A stretch of DNA of 64,000 nt from Paenibacillus typhae (GTDB taxonomy: Bacteria; Bacillota; Bacilli; Paenibacillales; Paenibacillaceae), in NCBI RefSeq assembly GCF_900099765.1, contig NZ_FNDX01000006.1, forward strand, positions 124,001 through 188,000, given 5' to 3'. Shown in pieces: positions 35,849-44,067 of the stretch (positions are counted from its first letter, which is position 1; the number at the start of each line of letters is the position of its first letter). Position numbers and translations under genes: made by a program. The notes under the pieces are model-generated. The model had not been told where the DNA came from. It saw only the letters and a list, made by a program, of their open reading frames with translations, and ran no database searches.

Positions 35849-36649
35849 CTAGACTCTGTTGCGCTCCATCCAGGCTGTTGCCCAGTCGACCAAGGGACGC
35901 TGTTCCAGGAACCGGACGTCGGCATTCCCGACTTTATGAAGCTTCACCTTTTTTTCATTATCATAGAGCTGGCCCAACCGCACAAAATCCTCATCATCCA
36001 CGGCCTGGGTCCTGTATGTAACCCATTCGCGCTTGCCGTTAACCATCATGGCGCTGCTCTCCTCGGAAAACTTCTTGCCGGGGAAATCCGCCCGCGTTTC
36101 TGCCAGATGCAAGGAAGTATTTTTGTCATAGCCGACGCCGACCAAAAGCACGTGACCCTGCAGCTGATACAGCTTATCCAGCGGAGAGCCCTCTCCAAAA
36201 ATATTGCACAAATCATGATCTTGCGTTAAGTACGCCGCATGTTTGCCTACTGCCGCAACAGAACGTGCCGGGTGGTCAGACCTTTTGGCTCCCGGCCATT
36301 TGCGGAGCATTTCGGCTACAACGCCCATGCCAATAGCCGGGGTTACCTCTTTATCATAGGCAGGCCAGTGCTCTCTGATGGCAGGCCACCACTCCGCGGG
36401 CTCCTCCCAGTGTACGCCGGTGGAAGGGTCGAGATTTTTCCACGTCTGGGACGGCATCATCAGGGTTCCTTCTGCTCCGACGATTTCAAGCAGCGCCCGG
36501 ATGAACGTTTCGGCTCCGCCAATAACAAAACCCAGCTTGCTTAACGATGCATGAACCATAACGGTTTGTCCTTGCTTGAGCCCGCAGTCTTTGAACTGCT
36601 TAGTGAGGTCTTCTTTCGTGAGGAGGGCTCTTGTTTCCTTTGTGGTCAT
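35849..36649 (-). CDS. AAC(3)/YokD-like N-acetyltransferase
   Basis: A 266-residue protein of the antibiotic N-acetyltransferase family. VMVHASLSKLGFVIGG, MMPSQTWKNLDPS, RSDHPARSVAAVGKHA and SPLDKLYQLQGHVLLVGVGY are the conserved blocks. Some members modify the 3-amino group of aminoglycosides, but others (including YokD-like proteins) have no known drug substrate. AAAAGGTGG lies before the ATG at 36649, although a GTG at 36664 inside that site is also in frame. A promoter and a terminator hairpin lie upstream. Confidence 0.92.
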   Translation of the reverse strand: MTTKETRALLTKEDLTKQFKDCGLKQGQTVMVHASLSKLGFVIGGAETFIRALLEIVGAEGTLMMPSQTWKNLDPSTGVHWEEPAEWWPAIREHWPAYDKEVTPAIGMGVVAEMLRKWPGAKRSDHPARSVAAVGKHAAYLTQDHDLCNIFGEGSPLDKLYQLQGHVLLVGVGYDKNTSLHLAETRADFPGKKFSEESSAMMVNGKREWVTYRTQAVDDEDFVRLGQLYDNEKKVKLHKVGNADVRFLEQRPLVDWATAWMERNRV

Positions 36650-36683
36650 AAACGGATTCGCCACCTTTTCAGTGTACTAAAAA

Positions 36684-36718
36684 CAAAAAAACAACCCGGC
36701 TACAAGTAGCGGGGTTGT
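36684..36718 (-). terminator. Attenuator-like terminator in the AAC(3) leader
   Basis: On the minus strand ACAACCC-C-GCTAC, TT, GTAGC-C-GGGTTGT forms a 12-bp stem with one mismatch, followed directly by seven T. It lies 35 nt before the gene and about 45 nt after the transcription start. A second hairpin, CTAGC-ATC-GCTAG (36721-36733), precedes it. The structure would end most transcripts unless regulated. Confidence 0.75.
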
Positions 36719-36767
36719 CTCTAGCGATGCTAGCGAAGCAGTGCCCTTAATTTCTATTACTTTCATC

Positions 36768-36796
36768 ATTATACACATTTCCAATATGTGGTACAA
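36768..36796 (-). promoter_or_regulatory. Consensus promoter of the AAC(3)-like gene
   Basis: On the minus strand TTGTAC (forward 36791-36796) is followed after 17 nt by TATAAT (forward 36768-36773). Confidence 0.75.
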
Positions 36797-36847
36797 TTGC
36801 TGGCGGATAAAATAGAATTATTTTATATGAAAGGTTGAATCCTGCCA

Positions 36848-37663
36848 ATGAATAACGAAAAGCCTATCTGCCCAGCAAAAGTAAAAACGATATTTCTGCA
36901 CCCGTTACTGCTACTCCTTATCATCGCACTTGCGGCCGGCAGTCTTGCAGCCTGCAGCAATTCCGCCGAAGGGAAGACACCGGGCAAGCCGCTGCAGCCG
37001 GCTAGAGCCACTATTGTTGCAGCCCAGGCATCCGGCAACATCTATCTGTACGGTGAGGCGCATGGCGTAGCCGAGATTTTGGACAAGGAATTTGAACTAT
37101 GGTCTCAGTACTATCATAACGAGGGCATGAGGCATTTGTTCGTCGAGCTGTCCTATTTTACCGCCGAATATTTGAACGTCTGGATGCAGTCGGACAATGA
37201 TGATATTCTGGATGAGATTTATGAGGATTGGAAGGGAACGCGTAGTTATAATCCGGATACCAGGAATTTCTACAAACAAATAAAAAGCGAATGTCCGGAG
37301 ACGATTTTCCACGGTACAGACGTTGGGCATCAGTATGATTCTACCGGAAGCCGTTTCTTGGCTTATCTTGAGGCGAACGGTCTGACAAAAACGGAGAAGT
37401 ATGCTTTAACCAAAGAAGCGATCGAGCAAGGCCGGCTTTATTACAAAAAATATTATGAAGGAGAATACAGGGAAAACAAGATGACCGAAAACTTTATCCG
37501 TGAATTCGATATACTGGGAAATGAGAGCATTATGGGCATTTACGGCTCGGCACACACTGGACTTGATGGAATCGCCTATGGTACAAAATCACTCCCTTGT
37601 ATGGCCAATCAATTACGGGCACGTTATGGCGAGAATATTTTTTCTGAGAACCTGGCTGATTGA
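36848..37663 (+). CDS. Lipoprotein of the ChaN/TraB/erythromycin esterase-like group
   Basis: A 271-residue protein with a lipoprotein signal ending LAAC (Cys36). The mature part starts with NIYLYGEAHGVAEILDKE, a GExH motif, and ends with a matching MGIYGSAHTGL. This pairing resembles ChaN, TraB/TIKI and EreA-like proteins, some of which are metal-dependent. Membership is inferred from the motifs only. It faces outward from the AAC(3)-like gene, 50 bp away from its promoter. Confidence 0.65.
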   Translation: MNNEKPICPAKVKTIFLHPLLLLLIIALAAGSLAACSNSAEGKTPGKPLQPARATIVAAQASGNIYLYGEAHGVAEILDKEFELWSQYYHNEGMRHLFVELSYFTAEYLNVWMQSDNDDILDEIYEDWKGTRSYNPDTRNFYKQIKSECPETIFHGTDVGHQYDSTGSRFLAYLEANGLTKTEKYALTKEAIEQGRLYYKKYYEGEYRENKMTENFIREFDILGNESIMGIYGSAHTGLDGIAYGTKSLPCMANQLRARYGENIFSENLAD

Positions 37664-37748
37664 TCGAGAGATCATTTCACTGTTCCTTGTTTGGCAGAGT
37701 GCAACATTGTTTAGTATTAAGAAAGACAGCCAAACAAGGAGGTAGATC

Positions 37749-38018
37749 ATGGACGATCTGTGGATGGCATTCGTTTATCCCGGCAGCTTCTTTTGTCTGC
37801 TCGGTGTCGTGCTGATGATCATTGGTTACAAACGGACGAGAACCGGACGGCGTACCGGTCTGGAAGGCGTAACAGCCAAGCCGGGTCCGCCTGCACCCGG
37901 AGGGCCCGGAACGGCATCCTTTCAACAGGAGGCCAAGTATTTCCTCATAGGAGGCATCCTGTTGGGCATCGGCGTGCTTCTGCTTGCCCTGCTGGGCTTT
38001 ACTTCACTTTTTGACTAA
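37749..38018 (+). CDS. Small two-span membrane protein
   Basis: An 89-residue protein with hydrophobic segments at about 5-27 and 62-85 joined by a Gly/Pro-rich loop. AAGGAGGTAGATC gives a strong ribosome binding site. The family is not recognised. Confidence 0.75.
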   Translation: MDDLWMAFVYPGSFFCLLGVVLMIIGYKRTRTGRRTGLEGVTAKPGPPAPGGPGTASFQQEAKYFLIGGILLGIGVLLLALLGFTSLFD

Positions 38019-38041
38019 CAAAATCTGTTTCGCAAGCAGGG

Positions 38042-38088
38042 AAAAGGACCATACTCTACATCTTCTGATGAGGGAATGGTCCTTTTAT
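38042..38088 (+). terminator. Terminator hairpin, first copy of a conserved hairpin repeat
   Basis: AAAAGGACCAT pairs with ATGGTCCTTTT; inside, CTCT-A-CATC and GATG-AGGG form a second stem. The same architecture occurs at 40447-40499 with compensated bases. Confidence 0.8.
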
Positions 38089-38424
38089 TAGTTATATAGA
38101 GGAGACGATCTATCGTTCCATCGATTGGTTGAAGGCTGAATTTATGGGGAGGGCTGCACAGAAATTGTGCGGCTCTTTTCTTTTGAAATAGCAGGTGTTT
38201 ATCCGTTTTTTTGTATATGCATACCATAGACTGTCTGTTCATTAATAGGTATATCTGTCATATATAATGTGAAATTATGTCGAATTTAGTTGAAAAAAAG
38301 TGCAGGAATATTCACGTGAACACTATACGGAGGCTTGGGTTCCTGTATAATTTACGCATAAGCAGGTAGTTAAGGCTGCCGTTACCGAGTTACATTAAAT
38401 CCCTCACGAAAGAGAGTAATGACT
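38089..38424. other. Gene-free spacer before the DegV gene
   Basis: It has a perfect TTCACGTGAA palindrome (38311-38320) and a TATAAT (38346-38351) with a weak -35, a possible promoter for the DegV gene. No coding region is convincing. Confidence 0.4.
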
Positions 38425-39309
38425 ATGAAATCCATCGCCTGGGTAACCGACAGCACGAGCACCATTGATTCTGAATTCGCCGGGAATAACCATGTCTATA
38501 TTATTCCTCTGCGTCTAATTGTGAATAATGAATGTTACAAAGAAAATATAGATATCAGCGCTGAGCAATTCTATGAAAAAATGCGTAAAAGCGACAAGGC
38601 AGGAAGCTCCCAGCCGCCGATCGGTGAATTTGTGGAGCTATATGAGCGGCTGAAGGAAGAGTATGACGAAATTATTGCGATTCATTGCTCCTCTGAGCTC
38701 AGCGGTACTTTCCATACCTCTATGCAGGCTGCAGATATTGCCGGCGTTAACGTAATCGGCATCGATTCAAGAGTCGGTGCGTATCCGATCCGAGAGATGA
38801 TCCGCCGCGGTGTGCACTGGCAGCAGGCAGGCTGTTCTGCGCTCGAGATCAGGGACAGAATCGAAGATATTATCAAAGAGATGTCTTTCTACCTGATCCC
38901 GGCCAGCCTGAGCCAGCTGCACCGCAGCGGCCGGCTCTCCGGCTCTCAGCTGCTGCTGGGCCAGCTGATGCGGATTCATCTGCTGCTGAAGTTCGATGCA
39001 GGCAAAATTGTCGTGGTGGACAAAATCCGCACCTTCAAGAAGACCAAGCAAGTTTTGCTGGAAACCCTCAATAAGGATATCCGGCAGATCCAGAAGATTT
39101 GCATTATGCATGCCAATAATATTGAAGAGGCGCTGAGCCTGGAATCAGTCATTAAGGAATTGTCACCTTCCATCGGGACGGAAATCATGACCTTTGTACC
39201 CGTTGTAGGTGTACATATGGGCGAAGGAACGCTTGCGCTGTCATGGATTAACAGCACAACCGTTAACAGCATCATGGTACCGGATAAAGAGCTGGAGCCT
39301 GCCCTCTAA
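38425..39309 (+). CDS. DegV-family fatty acid-binding protein
   Basis: A 294-residue protein starting IAWVTDSTSTID with later SSQPPIGEF, HCSSELSGTF and HRSGRLSGSQLLLGQLM, all DegV signatures. DegV/FakB proteins present a fatty acid to the FakA kinase in phospholipid synthesis. The ATG at 38425 fits AAAGAGAG better than one six bases upstream. It is a single gene ending at a strong terminator. Confidence 0.95.
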   Translation: MKSIAWVTDSTSTIDSEFAGNNHVYIIPLRLIVNNECYKENIDISAEQFYEKMRKSDKAGSSQPPIGEFVELYERLKEEYDEIIAIHCSSELSGTFHTSMQAADIAGVNVIGIDSRVGAYPIREMIRRGVHWQQAGCSALEIRDRIEDIIKEMSFYLIPASLSQLHRSGRLSGSQLLLGQLMRIHLLLKFDAGKIVVVDKIRTFKKTKQVLLETLNKDIRQIQKICIMHANNIEEALSLESVIKELSPSIGTEIMTFVPVVGVHMGEGTLALSWINSTTVNSIMVPDKELEPAL

Positions 39310-39340
39310 GGCTAGAAGTTTGTAAGGCAATATGTTATCA

Positions 39341-39385
39341 CAATAAACCAGCAGTCCCGCGAGGAGCGGGACTGCTGGTTTATTG
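39341..39385 (+). terminator. Terminator with a perfect 20-bp stem
   Basis: The arms 39341-39360 and 39366-39385 match perfectly and flank a GAGGA loop. The stem ends in TTTATTG. Confidence 0.9.
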
Positions 39386-39536
39386 TATTGAAGTACTGAG
39401 ATAAAGCCTCACAGTACCTTAGAATTTGATCAAGTTATGGAGTAGACGTGTCAAGTAGTCTGATTGATTCCCGGTGAAGCGGGTAATTGAATTAGGAAAA
39501 ATCAGACACCACACATGTACAAGGAGGATGCATACT

Positions 39537-40391
39537 ATGTTTTATCACATCAAGGAACTCCAGTACCGGGCAAAGCCTGAGAGACCTGATCCTGTGTACG
39601 CCCGTAAACTTCAGGAGGTGCTGGGCGGGCAATACGGTGAAATGTCAGTGATGATGCAGTACCTGTTCCAGGGCTTTAACTGCCGGGCCGAACAGAAATA
39701 CCGTGACATGCTGCTGGACATCGGAACCGAAGAAATCGGCCATGTCGAGATGCTGTGTACAATGATCGCCCAGCTGCTGGACGGCGCTCCGGCTGCCGAG
39801 CTGGACGCTGCTGCCCAGGACCCGCTGCTCGCAGCTGTGCTTGGGGGAACCAATCCGCAGCATTTAATCGTTTCGGGCATGGGTGCAGCTCCGACCGACA
39901 GTAACGGTTACCCTTGGAACAGTAAATATATTATCTCCAGCGGCAATTTGCTGGCGGATTTCCGGGCCAATCTTAACGCGGAGTCCCAAGGACTAGTCCA
40001 GGTAGTTCGGTTGTATGAACAGACGACAGACCCTGGCATCCGCGATATGCTCTCCTTTATGATCTCCCGCGACATTCTGCACCAGAACCAGTGGAAGGCG
40101 GCAATCGCTGAAATTGAGCAGATGGAGGGGGTCATTGCCCCGGCCTCCTTCCCGCGTGAGCTGACGGTGGAGCCGGCGACCCGCCAGTTCCTTAACCTCT
40201 CCGAAGGCGAGGAGAGCAGCGAGGGCAGCTGGGCCAGCGGCCCGCTGCCGGATGGAACCGGCCATTTCGAATATGTCTCGAAGCCGGTGCCGCAGGGCGG
40301 TGCGCCAACTCTGGCTCAGCCGGCAGATCATCAGCATTCCACATTGGGCTCGGGCCCCTATATCGTCAATAAGGGAATGGAGAGCCTGTAA
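39537..40391 (+). CDS. Manganese catalase
   Basis: A 284-residue di-manganese catalase that breaks down hydrogen peroxide. Likely ligands are Glu35 in GQYGEMSVMMQYLFQ, Glu66 and His69 in TEEIGHVEM, and a second Glu/His pair in NAESQGL and RDILHQNQW. The C-terminal tail (GSGPYIVNKG) is typical of spore-former catalases, some of which are coat proteins. AAGGAGG lies 9 nt before the ATG at 39537. GCGGGTAAT at 39479 resembles a SigB-type -10, but its -35 is poor. Confidence 0.95.
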   Translation: MFYHIKELQYRAKPERPDPVYARKLQEVLGGQYGEMSVMMQYLFQGFNCRAEQKYRDMLLDIGTEEIGHVEMLCTMIAQLLDGAPAAELDAAAQDPLLAAVLGGTNPQHLIVSGMGAAPTDSNGYPWNSKYIISSGNLLADFRANLNAESQGLVQVVRLYEQTTDPGIRDMLSFMISRDILHQNQWKAAIAEIEQMEGVIAPASFPRELTVEPATRQFLNLSEGEESSEGSWASGPLPDGTGHFEYVSKPVPQGGAPTLAQPADHQHSTLGSGPYIVNKGMESL

Positions 40392-40446
40392 AGGGTGTCT
40401 CAAGGCTGAATAAGCCATCCCTTCTGCAGGACAGCAGTGCGCAGAC

Positions 40447-40499
40447 AGAAGGACCGTACTCCACATCAACGGATGAGGGAGGCGGTTCTTCTTTTTTTA
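40447..40499 (+). terminator. Terminator hairpin, second copy of the conserved hairpin repeat
   Basis: AGAAGGACCG pairs with CGGTTCTTCT; inside, CTCC-A-CATC and GATG-AG-GGAG repeat the fold seen at 38042. A seven-T tail follows. Confidence 0.85.
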
Positions 40500-40597
40500 C
40501 AGAAATAATATCTCAAAGGATTTATGGCAATTGTTCACTAATATGAATGCATATACCAGTAATTGCTATAATCAGTAAAGGAATTGGAGGGATGTTC

Positions 40598-41080
40598 ATG
40601 GTATGGCCAATGCATATTGTTGCCGTTAGCGGAATTGTGGAGAATGAAGAGGGGCAGATCCTTTTGGTGAAGACTTATCGTGGAGGCTGGGTGTGCCCGG
40701 GTGGACAGGTGGAGATCGGCGAGAACCTATTGGATGCTTTGATCAGGGAGATTAATGAGGAGAGCGGAATCGACGTTATCGTCTCACAGCTGTATGGAGT
40801 AGTCTCCAATACAGGCGTTCATAAATGGTATGACGGCGTAACAACTGTACCGACGAAAGTAATGCTGGATTTTATCTGTAAGCCTGTTGGCGGAGAACTG
40901 CGTACATCGGACGAGACCTCAGACTGCCGCTGGGTCGCAAAGGACCAGGTGCTGGAGATGATTACAGCCCCCGCCATCCGCGCGCGTTATCAGGCTTATT
41001 TGGATTTTAACGGGAAAACGCAGTACATGGACTATGTGACTAAACCTGATTTTGAAGTGAAATTAAGCCGAACCATCTAA
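40598..41080 (+). CDS. Nudix hydrolase
   Basis: A 160-residue protein with the Nudix box GGQVEIGENLLDALIREINE and following ESG. ATTGGAGGG lies 5-10 nt before the ATG at 40598; ATG codons upstream overlap that site. TATAAT at 40567-40572 may be the promoter -10. Substrate is unknown. Confidence 0.93.
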   Translation: MVWPMHIVAVSGIVENEEGQILLVKTYRGGWVCPGGQVEIGENLLDALIREINEESGIDVIVSQLYGVVSNTGVHKWYDGVTTVPTKVMLDFICKPVGGELRTSDETSDCRWVAKDQVLEMITAPAIRARYQAYLDFNGKTQYMDYVTKPDFEVKLSRTI

Positions 41081-41103
41081 TCCGTTTTAATGAGGGGTAG
41101 TGT

Positions 41104-41391
41104 ATGGGATCAATCTTTAAAACCGAAGCAGGCGAAGAAGAATACTATCTTTGTTACGAGAAAAGCTTGGAGTGCCTTGAGCTAGAAGGAACGTCATATT
41201 ATATTGCGACGGCATCCGGAGATACATATGTGACCCGTTTTGGTGATCCAAGGAAGGAGCCGCTGCTTCTTCTGCATGGAATACCAGCGCTTGATTGCCG
41301 GGGCAAGCCATTCCCTGACGATGGAGCACGCCGATACGGTGAATGAACTAACCGTCCGGTTTTTACAAAGGAAACCATTGGATATGGCGTA
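41104..41391 (+). pseudogene. Internally deleted alpha/beta hydrolase
   Basis: From ATG 41104 the frame gives ...TYVTRFGDPRKEPLLLLHG, the oxyanion strand of an alpha/beta hydrolase, then becomes non-homologous and stops at 41344. Another frame ends at 41391 with TMEHADTVNELTVRFLQRKP, a typical C-terminal helix of the same fold. The catalytic Ser and Asp regions have been lost, so about 200 codons are missing. Confidence 0.65.
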
Positions 41392-41533
41392 AGGAGCGGC
41401 CTCAGCATCCTGTCTCATAAATTCTAATGTATCCGGGTTGTCATGAAGCTGCTGGCAGGGTAATAAAAGGAAAAGAGCTTTTGAATGAACCGGGTGGACT
41501 TCATACTCAGTCCAGGAAACGGAGGGGGCCATT

Positions 41534-41911
41534 ATGGCGGTACAGACAGTTGCAGGCATTAGTTCAGTACAGGCACTTACGGCTTACGGGGACACGCAGA
41601 GTGATATCGGTTCCCTGGAGAAACGGCGGGACCGGCTGATGATGGAGCTGGAAAAGCTGAATGCGGCGCAGGATAGCGGAGTAGCGTCCTCCAGCCGCCG
41701 TGAGCAGCTGCAGCGGCAGATCCGGGTGCTCGAGGTACAGCTCGCACAAAAGGTCGGGAGTACCGCTTCTGCTGATGTGGTATCCCTTTTTCCCCAGAGC
41801 CAGGCTCCGCTTTCACGGATGGATTGGAAGGGTGGCCTCAGAGGCATCGGCATGACGGATCCGCGGACGGCGACGGTTGACTCGCAGGGCCACTTTGACG
41901 CTTTAATCTAA
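41534..41911 (+). CDS. FlxA-like coiled-coil protein
   Basis: A 125-residue protein with a coiled coil at about 24-75 (IGSLEKRRDRLMMELEKLN... and RREQLQRQIRVLEVQLAQK). It resembles the FlxA-like family, found near flagellar or surface genes, whose role is unclear. GGAGGGGGCC precedes the ATG. It stands alone before a two-way terminator. Confidence 0.75.
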   Translation: MAVQTVAGISSVQALTAYGDTQSDIGSLEKRRDRLMMELEKLNAAQDSGVASSSRREQLQRQIRVLEVQLAQKVGSTASADVVSLFPQSQAPLSRMDWKGGLRGIGMTDPRTATVDSQGHFDALI

Positions 41912-41928
41912 TATGGGAAAACGAAAAA

Positions 41929-41969
41929 AAGGTGCAGATGGGCCCAGTGTAACTGGCCTTTTGCACCTT
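41929..41969. terminator. Bidirectional terminator
   Basis: AAGGTGCA...TGCACCTT encloses GGCCCAGT-GTA-ACTGGCC. It separates the coiled-coil gene (+) from the MFS transporter (-). Confidence 0.75.
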
Positions 41970-41976
41970 CAATTGT

Positions 41977-43251
41977 TTAATGCCCGTGAAGCTCACGCTC
42001 TTCCGCTATCCGCAGGGATTTCGCGTATACCATTCCTACAGCAACGGCAAAGCAGGTCAGAACAGCTGCGAAAATATAAAGCTTGACGATCCCGAACGTC
42101 TCGGCCGCCCAAGCCATCCCGAGCAGCGAGATGCAGAAGAACAGGTGAAGCACGGTCGCCTGGGCAGACAATACCTTGGGCAGCTGTGTGCTGTCCACGC
42201 TATGTTGAACTAGTGTCCGGCGGGTCACAATGCTCAACTCGGCAAAGGGCCCCATCAGGAGGACAAGTGCAAGCGCAAGAATGAGATTGGTATTGACCGC
42301 ATACAGGAAGGTAAGCAACCCGTAGCCGGCCATCCCGATCAGCATATAACGCAGCAGACTGCTGCCGATTCTGCGCACCGCCGAGATGACCAGGAATCCT
42401 CCGCCGATGGTGCCGGCGAAATAGGCGGCATTAATGAAGCCCCACCATTCCTCGCCCTGTCCCAGTGCCTGCTGTACAAAAATCAGGGTAAACGCACCGA
42501 CCCAGACCGAACCCCCGAGCATATCGATAGCATCAATAGCGGTAAGCGCCCTCAGGCTTGGCGTACGCCAGATGATCTTCCAGCCTTCAGACAGCACAGC
42601 ACGTGTAGAGGGAAGGGGAGCATCTGATTCAGCATGGACTGCTGAACCGGCGTCTGCCGGACTTGCCGTCTGCGGTTCCTTGACCTGCAGGGTCAGCAGG
42701 GCGGCCACAGCATAGATAACCGCTGTCAGCAGGAGGGTATAGGACGTGCCGATCCAGACGATGATCAGGCCGCTCAGCCCCCAGCCGGCAAACTGTACGA
42801 TCTGATCACTGACCGACAGCAGACCGTTGGCCCGGAGCAGCCCTTCCCGGGAGGCAGTGAGCCGTGGTACAAGCGCATTGCGCGCCGGAACGGTCCACCC
42901 GTCCAGAAAGGACATGGCAAAGATCAGAACGAACACGATAGCCAGGGAAGCGCTGCTGCCCTGTGTCCCAAGGTACAACGCCATTGCGCCAAAGAACAGG
43001 AATTGGCCGGATTGTGACAGTAAAAGCAGGCGGGACAGCCTGAACCGTTCAATCAGCAGCGGCGCAAGCAGGCCGCTCAGCATTTGGGAAAGGGAACGGA
43101 AGAGGGGAACCAGTGTCGCCGAGATCAGGCTGCCGGTATGATCCAGCACCAGCACGGTTAAAGCCATAATGTACAGGACATCGGCCGCATTTGCTGCGGA
43201 TTGTGTGCCCCATAAAAAGTAAAAAGGCCTGCTGAGGCGTGTTCTAGTCAT
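41977..43251 (-). CDS. MFS transporter
   Basis: A 424-residue integral membrane protein with about 12 hydrophobic segments, similar to MFS exporters of the MFS_3/enterobactin type. LSQMLSGLLAPLLIERFRLSRLL is the conserved loop 2-3 region. The ATG at 43251 is preferred to one at 43263 because GGAG lies 6 nt upstream. It stands downstream of a Nudix gene on the same strand. Its substrate is unknown. Confidence 0.9.
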   Translation of the reverse strand: MTRTRLSRPFYFLWGTQSAANAADVLYIMALTVLVLDHTGSLISATLVPLFRSLSQMLSGLLAPLLIERFRLSRLLLLSQSGQFLFFGAMALYLGTQGSSASLAIVFVLIFAMSFLDGWTVPARNALVPRLTASREGLLRANGLLSVSDQIVQFAGWGLSGLIIVWIGTSYTLLLTAVIYAVAALLTLQVKEPQTASPADAGSAVHAESDAPLPSTRAVLSEGWKIIWRTPSLRALTAIDAIDMLGGSVWVGAFTLIFVQQALGQGEEWWGFINAAYFAGTIGGGFLVISAVRRIGSSLLRYMLIGMAGYGLLTFLYAVNTNLILALALVLLMGPFAELSIVTRRTLVQHSVDSTQLPKVLSAQATVLHLFFCISLLGMAWAAETFGIVKLYIFAAVLTCFAVAVGMVYAKSLRIAEERELHGH

Positions 43252-43287
43252 AACAATCTCCATGATTCAGGATGTGATTTGGTATAA

Positions 43288-43911
43288 TTAAGTAAATGCA
43301 GCCGCAATGCCTGCAATAATCTTCCTATAATAGGACTGCTCATGCGGAACAAAGCTGCCGGTTCCGGCTTCCTCATCAATCGTTATGCGGCTGTCTCCTT
43401 CGACACGGAAGCCGCGGATCCGGATGGAAGAGAGCTTGCCCTCCCACAGGCTGCGGAAGTCATCAAAGCGGGCGGTAACAAGGCCCGCAACTTCCTCGGG
43501 CTGCAAATGAAAGGCCTCCAGCGGCAAGGAGGTTTCGTGCAGGAAGACATTGGCCCGTTCGCGGTCCAGGAAGCCTGCTGTATCCATGGTATACGGAATA
43601 ATGCCCAGCGGATGCAGAGAGGTAAAAGGTACAGTGATTCCCAGCTCCTCCTCGAGCTCCCGCAGTCCATCCTCGGTTGTTTCATGGGAGAGCAGATGCC
43701 CGGCTGCCGTAATATCCAGCAGACCGGCGTAATCGCGTTTCTGCCCGCTGCGCAGCTGGAGCCAGATGGATAAGCCCGTACCGGGGTCACGGCTGACCAG
43801 CCAGCAGTGAAAGGTTTCATGCCACAGCCCCAGCCGGTGCACATCACCGCGGGGAGCCGTTCCGGTAATATTTCCGTGTTCATCAAACGTAGTCAGTAAT
43901 TCGTCGTTCAT
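43288..43911 (-). CDS. Nudix hydrolase, isopentenyl diphosphate isomerase-like subgroup
   Basis: A 207-residue protein. The N-terminus (FDEHGNITGTAPRGDVHRLGLWHETFHCWLV) is shared with the IDI/YfcD-like branch, and the Nudix box is AGHLLSHETTEDGLRELEEE followed by LG. AAAGGGG precedes the ATG. It is 36 nt before the MFS gene and may be co-transcribed. It probably hydrolyses a nucleotide or sugar-linked diphosphate rather than isomerising IPP. Confidence 0.9.
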   Translation of the reverse strand: MNDELLTTFDEHGNITGTAPRGDVHRLGLWHETFHCWLVSRDPGTGLSIWLQLRSGQKRDYAGLLDITAAGHLLSHETTEDGLRELEEELGITVPFTSLHPLGIIPYTMDTAGFLDRERANVFLHETSLPLEAFHLQPEEVAGLVTARFDDFRSLWEGKLSSIRIRGFRVEGDSRITIDEEAGTGSFVPHEQSYYRKIIAGIAAAFT

Positions 43912-44067
43912 GCGCCGTACCCCTTTGGATCATTTTTACAACCTGATGTTCATCGGCTTAATATAGCACAGCCTTTGTCACACAGGCAATGCTTAGCCGG
44001 AGGGTTGCGGCTCTGTGCCCGGTTAGCTATCTGAAATTCTGTCACAAAAAAACAGGGAGGTATGAAA

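Noticed and set aside
36674..36763. A 29-codon leader frame before the AAC(3)-like gene
   Set aside because: Its ATG lies between the -10 element and the predicted transcription start, so it would not be on the mRNA.
39460..39486. A SigB-type promoter for manganese catalase
   Set aside because: Only the GGGTAA half fits; no GTTT-like -35 lies at the right distance.
41194..41559. Minus-strand frames over the deleted hydrolase gene
   Set aside because: A stretch of LLPCQQLHDNPDTLEFMRQD seemed protein-like, but it spans the hydrolase relic and no family could be named.
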